Shown here piece by piece: positions 13,737 through 21,902 of a stretch of DNA of 33,489 nucleotides (positions are counted from its first letter, which is position 1; each line of letters opens with the position of its first letter). This DNA comes from Candidatus Methylomirabilota bacterium (GTDB taxonomy: Bacteria; Methylomirabilota; Methylomirabilia; Rokubacteriales; CSP1-6), in contig DASYUQ010000236.1 of the NCBI GenBank assembly GCA_036001065.1, positions 1 to 33,489 on the forward strand, read 5' to 3'. Under the pieces are notes generated by a model. The model ran no database searches. It saw only the letters and a program-made list of their open reading frames with translations, and was not told the DNA's origin. The translations under genes and the position numbers were made by a program.

Positions 13737-14741
13737 ATGGCTCAGAAGATGCAGGCTCTGAACATCGACGCCGACCTGGCCCGGCGCCTCCTGGGCGAGA
13801 TGATGCTCATCCGCCGCTTCGAGGAGAAGGCCGCGGAGGCCTACGCGCTCGGCAAGATCGGCGGCTTCCTGCACCTCTACATCGGCGAGGAGGCGGTGGG
13901 GGTGGGGGCGACTTCGGTGCTGCGGCCCGACGACTATGCGATCTCGGCGTACCGCGAGCACGGCCACTGCCTGGCCAAGGGCTCCGACCCGCGCCGCATG
14001 ATGGCCGAACTGTTCGGCCGGCGCGACGGGCTCTGCAAGGGCAAGGGCGGCTCGATGCACCTGTTCGACAAGACGGTGAACTTCCTGGGGGGCCACGCCA
14101 TCGTCGGCGCTCATCTGCCGCTGGCCGCCGGCGTCGGGTTCGCCATCAAGCACCGGGGCGGTGATCAGGTCATCGTCTGCTACTTCGGCGACGGGGCCGT
14201 CCCGCAGGGAGAGTTCCACGAGGCGATGAACCTCTCCGCGCTCTGGAAGCTGCCGGTGATCTGGATCTGCGAGAACAACCGCTACGCCATGGGGACCTCG
14301 CTGGAGCGGGCCCTGGCCCAGACGGAGATCTGGCGGTTCGGGGAGGTCTACGGCATCCCCGGCGAGGCCGTGGACGGGATGGACGTGCTGGCCGTCCGCG
14401 ACAGCGTCGCCCGCGCCGTCGAGCGCGCCCGCAAACAGCGGGTACCGGCGTTGATCGAGGCGCGGACGTACCGCTTCCGCGGTCATTCCATGCGCGATCC
14501 CGCCGGCGCCGTCTACCGCACCAAGGAGGAGGTCGAGCGGGAGAAGCAGCGCGACCCCATCGTGCTCTTCCGGGACCGCGTGCTGGAGGCCGGGCTGCTG
14601 GCGGAGGCGGACGTGCGGGCGCTCGAAAAGGACGTCAACGACCGGATCGACGACGCGGTGACGTTCGCCGACGCCTCGCCGGAGCCGCCCGTCGAGTGGC
14701 TCCTGACCGACGTCTACAAGGAAGACGCCGAAGGCGTCTGA
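13737..14741 (+). CDS. pdhA: Pyruvate dehydrogenase E1 component, alpha subunit
   Basis: 334 residues from ATG 13737, preceded by a strong AGGAGG (13727-13732). This is the thiamine-diphosphate-binding half of a heterotetrameric E1. The TPP motif starts GDG at 151-153 and ends near ENN (179-181). RRFEEKAAEAYALGKIGGFLHLYIGEEAV and YREHGH are the usual N-terminal blocks, and the phosphorylation-loop region contains RGHSMRDPA. It is followed by E1-beta, E2 and E3 genes. A branched-chain 2-oxo acid or acetoin substrate cannot be excluded from sequence alone. The last codons (EDAEGV) form the first unit of a 27-bp tandem repeat. Confidence 0.92.
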   Translation: MAQKMQALNIDADLARRLLGEMMLIRRFEEKAAEAYALGKIGGFLHLYIGEEAVGVGATSVLRPDDYAISAYREHGHCLAKGSDPRRMMAELFGRRDGLCKGKGGSMHLFDKTVNFLGGHAIVGAHLPLAAGVGFAIKHRGGDQVIVCYFGDGAVPQGEFHEAMNLSALWKLPVIWICENNRYAMGTSLERALAQTEIWRFGEVYGIPGEAVDGMDVLAVRDSVARAVERARKQRVPALIEARTYRFRGHSMRDPAGAVYRTKEEVEREKQRDPIVLFRDRVLEAGLLAEADVRALEKDVNDRIDDAVTFADASPEPPVEWLLTDVYKEDAEGV

Positions 14742-14804
14742 GACAGGGTCGACGCCGAAGGCGTCCGATACCAGGTCGACCCCGAAGGCCTGTGAGAGGA
14801 GATC
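14724..14804 (+). repeat. Three tandem 27-bp repeats at the pdhA/pdhB junction
   Basis: Units at 14724-14750, 14751-14777 and 14778-14804 share GAC(G/C)CCGAAGGC. The first two hold the palindrome GACGCC-GAA-GGCGTC. Unit 1 covers the end of pdhA including its stop. Unit 3 is the most diverged and supplies the AGGAGAT ribosome-binding site of pdhB. Confidence 0.9.
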
Positions 14805-14811
14805 GATCGAG

Positions 14812-15801
14812 ATGGCGGTCATGACCTACCGCGAGGCGTTGAACGTGGCACTGCGGGAGGAGATGCGGCGTGACCCCCGCGTCCTCGTGATCGGCGAGGA
14901 GGTCGGGCTCTACGAGGGCGCTTACAAGGTGACGCAGGGGCTCCTCAAGGAGTTCGGGCCCGAGCGCGTGGTCGACACGCCCATCGCCGAGTCGGGCTTC
15001 ACCGGCGTGGGCATCGGGGCGGCCATGGTCGGCCTCCGTCCCGTCGTGGAGATGATGACGTTCAACTTCGCCATGCTGGCGCTCGACCAGATCGTGAACT
15101 CGGCCGCGAAGATGTACTACATGTCCGGCGGGCAGTACAACATCCCCATCGTCATCCGCGGGCCCGGCGGTCCGGCCCACCAGCTCGCCGCCCAGCACTC
15201 GCAGTCGATGGAGGTCTACTTCTATCATGTCCCCGGGCTCAAGGTCGTGCGGCCCTCGACGCCGATGGACGCCAAGGGGCTCCTGAAGTCGGCGATCCGC
15301 GATGAGAACCCCGTCATCTTCATCGAGTCGGAGACGCTCTACGCGGTGAAGGGTGAGGTGCCGGACGATCCCGAGTTCGTCATCCCGCTGGGTCAGGCCG
15401 TCGTGCGCCGCGAGGGGACGGACGTCACCGTGATCGCCTACATGGGGATGATGTACCGGGCGATGGAGGCGGCCGAGGAGCTGGCCAGGGAAGGGATCTC
15501 GGTCGAGATCGTGGACCCGCGGACGCTGCGGCCCTTGGACACCGAGACCATCATCGGCTCGGTGCGCAAGACCCATCGTGTCGTGGTGGTGGAGGCGGGC
15601 GCCGGCTTCGCCGGCATGGGCTCGGAGATCTCCGCGTTCGTCACCGAGTCGGCCTTCGACGACCTCGACGCCCCCGTCGAGCGCGTGACCGGCGAGAATG
15701 CCCCGATGCCGTACGCGCGGAACCTGGAGCGGGCCAAGACGCCATCGAAGGAGAAGATCATCGACGCCATCCGGCGTGTCTGCCACGCCCAGGGGAGTTG
15801 A
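14812..15801 (+). CDS. pdhB: Pyruvate dehydrogenase E1 component, beta subunit
   Basis: 329 residues from ATG 14812, with GAGGAGAT upstream in the last 27-bp repeat. It is a transketolase-like partner of PdhA. Diagnostic blocks are MTYREALNVALREEM, IGEEVGLYEGAYKVTQGL, VDTPIAESGFTGVGIGAAM, RGPGGPAHQLAAQHSQSME and the C-terminal domain (VEIVDPRTLRPLD, then GAGFAGMGSEI). The glutamate that contacts the thiamine ring is in the GEEVG/AESGF region. The length is typical. It lies 3 nt before pdhC. Confidence 0.94.
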   Translation: MAVMTYREALNVALREEMRRDPRVLVIGEEVGLYEGAYKVTQGLLKEFGPERVVDTPIAESGFTGVGIGAAMVGLRPVVEMMTFNFAMLALDQIVNSAAKMYYMSGGQYNIPIVIRGPGGPAHQLAAQHSQSMEVYFYHVPGLKVVRPSTPMDAKGLLKSAIRDENPVIFIESETLYAVKGEVPDDPEFVIPLGQAVVRREGTDVTVIAYMGMMYRAMEAAEELAREGISVEIVDPRTLRPLDTETIIGSVRKTHRVVVVEAGAGFAGMGSEISAFVTESAFDDLDAPVERVTGENAPMPYARNLERAKTPSKEKIIDAIRRVCHAQGS

Positions 15802-15804
15802 GCC

Positions 15805-17196
15805 ATGGCCGTGACGAAGGTCGTCATACCGAAGTTATCAGAGGCTATGGAGACGGGGAAGATCATCAAATGGTTAAAGAAGGAAGGGGACAGGGTCCAG
15901 GGTGGCGATATCTTAGCCGAGATCGAGACGGACAAGGCCGATGTCGAGATGGAGGCGTTCGGCGCCGGCGTGCTCCGGAAGATCCTGGTGCAGGCCGGTG
16001 ACCGCGCGCCCGTCGGCGCGCTGATCGCCGTCATCGCCGAGGCCGACGAGGACATCGGGGGCGTGCTCAGCCAGGCGCCGAGCCCCGCCGCCGCGCCGGC
16101 GGTCGCCTCCGCACAGCCGGCGCCGGCGGCGACCATGTCGGACCGCCCGGCGGGGGTGCCGCCGCAGCCGCGCAGCGAAGATCCAGCCGCGCGCACGCCG
16201 GCACCGTCCGTGGGACACGCGGCACCAGGGGCAGGCGCCGTTGCTCAGAAAACCCCACTTCGCCCCGAGGCCGCCCCCGTCATGGCCGGCCCCCCACCTG
16301 CGGGGCCGTCCGTCTCGCATGGTCGGGTGAAGGCCTCTCCGCTGGCCAAAAAGATCGCCGCCCAGGCCGGCGTGGATCTGAAGTTGATTCAGGGCTCGGG
16401 GCCCGGCGGCCGCATCATCCGCCGCGACGTCGAAACGGCGGCCAGCCGGGCGCCGGCGGCGCCGACGGTGGCGCGTCCGGCCGTCGCCGCGCCGGCCGTC
16501 GGCATGCCGGTAGCCGAGTACGAGGACCGTCCGCTCTCCCCGATGCGGGCCACGATTGCCAAGCGGATGGCGCTGGCCAAGGCCCCGGTCCCGCACTTCT
16601 ACGTCACCTCGGAGGTGGCGATGGACCGGGCCTGGCCGCTGCGGGAGGAGTTGAACGCGCTCGAGGGCCAGCCGAAGATCTCGGTCAACGACCTGATCGT
16701 CCGGGCCTGCGCCATCGCGCTGCTCCAGCACCCCGGCGTGAACGCCTCCTTCCAGGGCGAGACGTTCCGCATCCACCACCGGGCGCACATCGGCATCGCG
16801 GTCGCGCTGGACGATGGCCTCATCACCCCGGTGCTCCGCGACTGCCAGGCGAAGTCGCTCGGCCAGATCGCCGTCGAGTCGCGCGATCTCATCGAGCGCG
16901 CGCGGGCGCGCAAGCTGCGGACCCAGGAGCTTTCGGGCGCGACGTTCTCCATCTCCAACCTCGGCATGTTCGACGTCGCGGACTTCTCGGCCATCATCAA
17001 CCCGCCGGAAGGAGCCATCCTCGCGGTGGGCTCGGTGCGGCGGGTGCCCGTGGTCGAGGGCGAGGCCGTCACCATCGGCCGGCGGATGTCGATGACGATC
17101 TCCTGCGACCACCGCGTCATGGACGGCGCCATGGGCGCGCGCTTCCTGCAGGACGTGAAGCGGCTGCTGGAAGAGCCGCTGCGGTTGCTCGTATGA
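15805..17196 (+). CDS. pdhC: Dihydrolipoyl acyltransferase (E2) of the PDH complex
   Basis: 463 residues. A single lipoyl domain (1-80) carries the modified lysine K44 in ETDKADVEME. A long Ala/Pro linker (about 88-170) leads to the peripheral subunit-binding domain (about 172-210: ASPLAKKIAAQAGVDL, then GSGPGGRIIRRDVE). A second short linker and the catalytic domain follow, with H436 and D440 in CDHRVMDG. The first about 40 codons use TTA three times plus ATA and TCA, codons that are rare in the neighbouring genes. The catalytic core forms the complex scaffold; PdhAB and LpdA bind through the middle domain. Confidence 0.95.
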   Translation: MAVTKVVIPKLSEAMETGKIIKWLKKEGDRVQGGDILAEIETDKADVEMEAFGAGVLRKILVQAGDRAPVGALIAVIAEADEDIGGVLSQAPSPAAAPAVASAQPAPAATMSDRPAGVPPQPRSEDPAARTPAPSVGHAAPGAGAVAQKTPLRPEAAPVMAGPPPAGPSVSHGRVKASPLAKKIAAQAGVDLKLIQGSGPGGRIIRRDVETAASRAPAAPTVARPAVAAPAVGMPVAEYEDRPLSPMRATIAKRMALAKAPVPHFYVTSEVAMDRAWPLREELNALEGQPKISVNDLIVRACAIALLQHPGVNASFQGETFRIHHRAHIGIAVALDDGLITPVLRDCQAKSLGQIAVESRDLIERARARKLRTQELSGATFSISNLGMFDVADFSAIINPPEGAILAVGSVRRVPVVEGEAVTIGRRMSMTISCDHRVMDGAMGARFLQDVKRLLEEPLRLLV

Positions 17197-17204
17197 GCGC
17201 CGCG

Positions 17205-17340
17205 CGGGGCCGAGGCCGCGGGGGGTCCGCCGACCACGAGCTTAGGCGCGGAGTCACCGTTCGCGTTTTCCATACAGCGCGGTGCGCGTCGTCCCTCTCG
17301 GCGCGAACGGGTCGGCGGACCCCCCGCGGCCTCGGCCCCG
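17205..17340. repeat. 136-bp element with 31-bp perfect inverted repeats
   Basis: The arms at 17205-17235 and 17310-17340 are exact reverse complements (CGGGGCCGAGG ... CGACC). The 74-nt centre holds a nested 9-bp inverted repeat, CCGTTCGCG (17257-17265) and CGCGAACGG (17302-17310). It fills the pdhC/lpdA junction. It has the shape of a non-autonomous palindromic element or a very strong RNA hairpin. No target-site duplication is obvious. Confidence 0.85.
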
Positions 17341-17415
17341 TGCCTCTCTCCTTCGTCATCCGTCGCCGCTCTGACGGCATCCGTGCTTCCGTCGCGCAGC
17401 AGCCGCACGAGCGTC

Positions 17416-18798
17416 ATGGCAGCGCATAAGGTCGACGTCGCCGTCATCGGCACCGGACCCGGCGGGTACGTCGCGGCCATCCGCTGCGCACAGCTCGGGC
17501 TCAGCGTCGCCGCGGTCGAGGACGACCGCCCCGGCGGCGTCTGCCTCAACTGGGGCTGCATCCCGACCAAGGCGCTCTTGCGTAACGCCGAGGTCGTCCA
17601 CCTCTTCGAGCGCGCCGCGGAGTTCGGTATCCGCGTGCAGGGCTTTCAGGCCGACTACGCGGAGGCCGTGAAGCGGAGCCGCCAGGTCGCCGACCGGATG
17701 GCCAAGGGCGTGGAGTTCCTCTTCCGGAAGAACAAGATCACGCTGCTGCCCGGCACCGGCACGCTCCGGAGCCCGACGACCGTCGAGCTCAAGGGCGTGC
17801 GGGGGACCGAGACCATCGAGGCGCGGGCGCTGATCCTAGCCACGGGCTCGGAGCCGAAGTCGCTGCCCGGCGTCGGCATCGACGAGAAGGCCGTCCTCTC
17901 GTCCAACGGCGCCGTGAGGCAGGAGCGCGCGCCGAAGTCGCTCGTCGTCATCGGCGCCGGCGCGGTCGGCGTCGAGTTCGCCGACGTCTACGCCTCCTAC
18001 GGCACCCAGGTGACGATCCTCGAGGCGCTGCCGCGCCTCGTCCCGGTGGAGGACGAGGAGGTCTCGAGCCAGCTCGCGCGCTCGTTCGGTCGCCGCGGCA
18101 TGACCCTCAAGACCGGCGTGAAGGTGACCTCCGTCAAGCCCGGTGGCGCCGGCGTCGTCGTCGAGACGGACGGCGGCCGGTTCGAGGCCGAGCAGATCTT
18201 GATGGCGGTAGGGCGAGCCGCGAAGGTGAAGGGGCTGGGGCTGGAAACGCTCGGTGTCGCGCTCGATCGCGGCTTCGTGAAGGTGTCGCCGCGGATGGAG
18301 ACGTCGGTCCAGGGCGTCTACGCCATCGGCGACATGGCCGGCCCGCCGCTCCTCGCCCATAAGGCGATGGCCGAGGGCGTCGTCGCCGCCGAGGCCATCG
18401 CGGGCCGGGAGCCGCGGCCGATCGACTATACCAACGTGCCGTCCTGCACCTACTGTCGCCCCCAGATCGCCTCGATCGGGCTGACGGAAGCGCGGGCAAA
18501 AGGGAACGGCCGTGAGATCACCGTGGGCAAGTTCCCGTTCACCGCCAGCGGCAAGGCCGCGGCCCTCGGCGACACGGAAGGGTTCGTCAAGGTCGTCGCC
18601 GACAAGGCGACCGGCGAGATCCTGGGCGTCCACATCCTGGGGCCCGAAGCGACCGAGGTGATCCACGAGTTTGCCGTCGGACGCACCCTGGAGGCGACAC
18701 TCGAGGAGATCATCCACACCATTCACGCGCATCCGACGCTGTCCGAGGCGGCGCTGGAGGCGACGCTCGGCGCCCTCGGCCAGGCCATCCACATCTAG
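17416..18798 (+). CDS. lpdA: Dihydrolipoyl dehydrogenase (E3)
   Basis: 460 residues from ATG 17416; a GTG at 17383 would add 11 residues ahead of the FAD-binding strand and is less likely. The flavoprotein reoxidises dihydrolipoamide on PdhC. The FAD loop is IGTGPGGYVAA (11-21). The redox-active disulfide is C43/C48 in GGVCLNWGCIPTK. The NAD-binding loop is GAGAVGVEFA, and the dimer-interface catalytic pair is H439/E444 in HPTLSE. No convincing Shine-Dalgarno is visible, and the 136-bp inverted-repeat element separates the gene from pdhC. Confidence 0.96.
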   Translation: MAAHKVDVAVIGTGPGGYVAAIRCAQLGLSVAAVEDDRPGGVCLNWGCIPTKALLRNAEVVHLFERAAEFGIRVQGFQADYAEAVKRSRQVADRMAKGVEFLFRKNKITLLPGTGTLRSPTTVELKGVRGTETIEARALILATGSEPKSLPGVGIDEKAVLSSNGAVRQERAPKSLVVIGAGAVGVEFADVYASYGTQVTILEALPRLVPVEDEEVSSQLARSFGRRGMTLKTGVKVTSVKPGGAGVVVETDGGRFEAEQILMAVGRAAKVKGLGLETLGVALDRGFVKVSPRMETSVQGVYAIGDMAGPPLLAHKAMAEGVVAAEAIAGREPRPIDYTNVPSCTYCRPQIASIGLTEARAKGNGREITVGKFPFTASGKAAALGDTEGFVKVVADKATGEILGVHILGPEATEVIHEFAVGRTLEATLEEIIHTIHAHPTLSEAALEATLGALGQAIHI

Positions 18799-18802
18799 TT
18801 CG

Positions 18803-18878
18803 CGTTCGAGCGCCGGCTTTGCCGGCGCAACGAGACGAAGTGGGGAGGAATCGGAGGGGGCGTCTCGCCCCCTCCGAT
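18803..18878 (+). repeat. Dispersed two-hairpin element, copy 4
   Basis: Five bases after the lpdA stop. Stem 1 is GCGCCGGC-TTT-GCCGGCGC. The purine tract GGGGAGG (18842-18848) precedes a perfect 13-bp stem 2 (18850-18862 with 18866-18878, loop TCT). This is the most symmetrical copy. It is not followed by a gene start on its strand and could act as a 3' mRNA stabiliser for the pdh transcript. Confidence 0.85.
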
Positions 18879-18880
18879 GG

Positions 18881-18972
18881 ACTAGTGCCGTTCCAACTTG
18901 TTGATACTAAATCTGTCCACGAACGACGTACACGGTGCCTTCCTAGGCGCGAATAGTTGGAACGGCACTAGT
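18881..18972. mobile_element. 92-bp MITE-like element with 18-bp terminal inverted repeats
   Basis: The arms ACTAGTGCCGTTCCAACT (18881-18898) and its exact reverse complement (18955-18972) flank 56 nt that are visibly less GC-rich than their surroundings. The outermost ACTAG/CTAGT could be a CTAG target duplication, as made by some IS5-type elements. The right arm supplies the TAG stop of the adjacent minus-strand gene. It carries no transposase. Confidence 0.75.
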
Positions 18973-19519
18973 GGGCCTCGTGCAGGAGGGGGACCTTGAC
19001 CAGGAGCGTGAACCCGTTGATCGTCAGCAACGCGCCGAGAATGGCCAGTGCCAGCGAGAACCAGAACATGGGGCGCGAGGCCGACAGGATGGAGACCGAG
19101 GCCGTTACGATGCCGATCTGGAGAAGGACCTCGGCGTAATCGAAGTAGGGGTCCTTCGCGCGGTGGTGATCGCGCTCCTTCTCGAGCTTCCGGGCGTCCT
19201 TCTCGAGGTCCTTCTTCTCGGCGTTGTAGCGCTTCTCCTCGTCGGCGAAGGTCCGGGCCAGTGCCTCGAACCGCGCCCGCTCCGGCCCCTTGAGGCTGGA
19301 CGGCTCGGTGAGCTGGGCCTCGAGCATCAGCTTCTGGGCCCGGTAATGGTGCTCGCGGATGACCTTCGCCTGGTAGAAAGCCCACTGGTCAGAGGACTGC
19401 TGCTGGGCGATGGCCAGGGCCACCGCGTAGATGGCAGTGGTCAGGGCGACGCGTCGGCTGAACGCCTTGTCGCGCTTGTCCTCGAGCTCCTCCAGACCGG
19501 GCAGCTCGACCTCAGCCAC
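18968..19519 (-). CDS. DUF4337-like membrane protein
   Basis: 183 residues from GTG 19519, which overlaps the stop of the upstream YtxH-like gene by eight bases. An acidic N-terminus (ELPGLEELEDKRDK) leads to a helix (VALTTAIYAVALAIAQQ). The signature SSDQWAFYQAKVIREH and a long charged coiled coil (about 85-125, rich in Lys/Glu) follow, then two C-terminal membrane helices. That is the plan of DUF4337 proteins, whose function is unknown. The final TAG (18968-18970) lies inside the right arm of the MITE-like element, so the original C-terminus may have been longer or different. Confidence 0.75.
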   Translation of the reverse strand: MAEVELPGLEELEDKRDKAFSRRVALTTAIYAVALAIAQQQSSDQWAFYQAKVIREHHYRAQKLMLEAQLTEPSSLKGPERARFEALARTFADEEKRYNAEKKDLEKDARKLEKERDHHRAKDPYFDYAEVLLQIGIVTASVSILSASRPMFWFSLALAILGALLTINGFTLLVKVPLLHEAH

Positions 19520-19829
19520 GCGCCGACGTCGACCACTTCTTGATCTCTTCCCGCATCGCTTCCTTGCCCGCCTCGAACGCCGTGATGAGGCGCTGCGTCT
19601 GGTCCTCGAACATCTCGCGGCTCTTGTCGAGCCACTCGCCGGCCTGGGTCTGGGCCTGGGTCGCCCACTCCTGCGCACGCTTGGCGACGTCACCGCTCCG
19701 CTCGGTGAGGAGCTCGCGCGCCTGGCTCCCGGTGCGCGGCGTCGTCAGGTAGGCGAGCGCGGCGCCCAGCGCGGCGCCGAAGAAGAACCAGCCCAGATAA
19801 CCTCCCGGGTCGCCCTTTTCGTTACTCAT
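19512..19829 (-). CDS. YtxH-like small membrane-anchored protein
   Basis: 105 residues with a clear AAGGAGAA ribosome-binding site. A short polar start is followed by one Gly/Ala-rich membrane helix (residues 9-28, GGYLGWFFFGAALGAALAYL) and the YtxH mark TTPRTGSQARELL. The remainder is a charged amphipathic helix likely to form a coiled coil (KRAQEWATQAQTQAGEWLDK). YtxH proteins are general-stress or envelope-associated in other bacteria, without a defined activity. It overlaps both neighbours and so belongs to a three-gene operon with the DUF948-type and DUF4337-like genes. Confidence 0.8.
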   Translation of the reverse strand: MSNEKGDPGGYLGWFFFGAALGAALAYLTTPRTGSQARELLTERSGDVAKRAQEWATQAQTQAGEWLDKSREMFEDQTQRLITAFEAGKEAMREEIKKWSTSARG

Positions 19830-20214
19830 GGTTTTCTCCTTGCTGCTTGCGCAGCCGGTGAAGGAACACGTCGAGGCCGGTCTTGATGCTGGCGGCCACG
19901 CCCACGAGCTGACCCGCCCGCGTGAGCCCGGCGATGGCGCTCATGACGCGACTGAGCCCGTCCGAGAGCCCCTGGGCCTGTTCGGCCAGCGCCCCCAGGC
20001 GCCCCACCTCGCCGCGGACCTCCCCGCTCATCAGCCTGAGGTCGTCGACGAGCGCCTGGAGCTGGCTCACCAGCGGTCGCAGCTCCTGCTCGGCGATGGC
20101 CAGCACGCGGTCGGCCCGCTCGGCGGCCCGCCGCAAGGCCACCAGCAAGGGGACGAGCGCCACCGTGACGGCGACCACGCACGCTATGATGACGGCCTGC
20201 GCCCAGAGTTGCAT
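19822..20214 (-). CDS. DUF948-like membrane-anchored coiled-coil protein
   Basis: 130 residues from ATG 20214. One N-terminal membrane helix (about 5-28) precedes an extended helical region with heptad-like Leu/Val spacing (ADRVLAIAEQELRPLVSQLQALVDDLRLM), the layout of DUF948 proteins, which commonly sit beside YtxH genes. The C-terminus has a second hydrophobic stretch (GQLVGVAASIKTGLDVFLHRL) and a charged tail. The gene opens the minus-strand operon. A -10 box GATAAT ends only 9 bases upstream of the ATG, so the transcript would be almost leaderless. The function is unknown. Confidence 0.75.
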   Translation of the reverse strand: MQLWAQAVIIACVVAVTVALVPLLVALRRAAERADRVLAIAEQELRPLVSQLQALVDDLRLMSGEVRGEVGRLGALAEQAQGLSDGLSRVMSAIAGLTRAGQLVGVAASIKTGLDVFLHRLRKQQGENHE

Positions 20215-20222
20215 GGACCCGA

Positions 20223-20252
20223 ATTATCGTCAGATCGCCCCGCGAAAGTCAA
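20223..20252 (-). promoter_or_regulatory. Promoter of the DUF948/YtxH/DUF4337 operon
   Basis: On the minus strand TTGACT (20252-20247), an 18-nt spacer and GATAAT (20228-20223). The predicted start is near 20216, two bases before the ATG of the DUF948-like gene, which implies a leaderless or nearly leaderless mRNA. Confidence 0.55.
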
Positions 20253-20267
20253 TAAATTCATTGACTT
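20246..20267. promoter_or_regulatory. Palindrome shared by two divergent -35 boxes
   Basis: AAGTCAAT (20246-20253) and ATTGACTT (20260-20267) are exact inverted repeats with a 6-bp AT-rich centre. Each arm contains one of the divergent -35 boxes, so one dimeric regulator bound here could control both the envelope operon and the carboxylase/mutase operon. No cognate regulator gene is in view. Confidence 0.5.
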
Positions 20268-20290
20268 GGTGAGCAGGCGGTCCCTATAAT
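20261..20290 (+). promoter_or_regulatory. Promoter of the carboxylase/mutase operon
   Basis: TTGACT (20261-20266), an 18-nt spacer and a perfect TATAAT (20285-20290). The predicted start near 20297 gives a leader of about 55 nt before the carboxylase ATG. Confidence 0.65.
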
Positions 20291-20351
20291 CGCGCCGATT
20301 GGTCGCGGGGTGTCTGAGCTTCCCCCAACCAAAGCCTAACGCGGGAGCCTG

Positions 20352-21898
<1,547 letters not shown>

Positions 21899-21902
<4 letters not shown>

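Noticed and set aside
13531-14804. CRISPR array
   Set aside because: The repeat units are directly abutting without unique spacers, and no cas genes are present.
18803-18878. Classical rho-independent terminator after lpdA
   Set aside because: The second stem is strong, but no U-tract follows and the same structure occurs inside the nuo operon, so I class it with the repeat family.
18886-18954. Short ORF inside the MITE-like element
   Set aside because: About 22 codons, GTG start, no conserved features; most likely chance.
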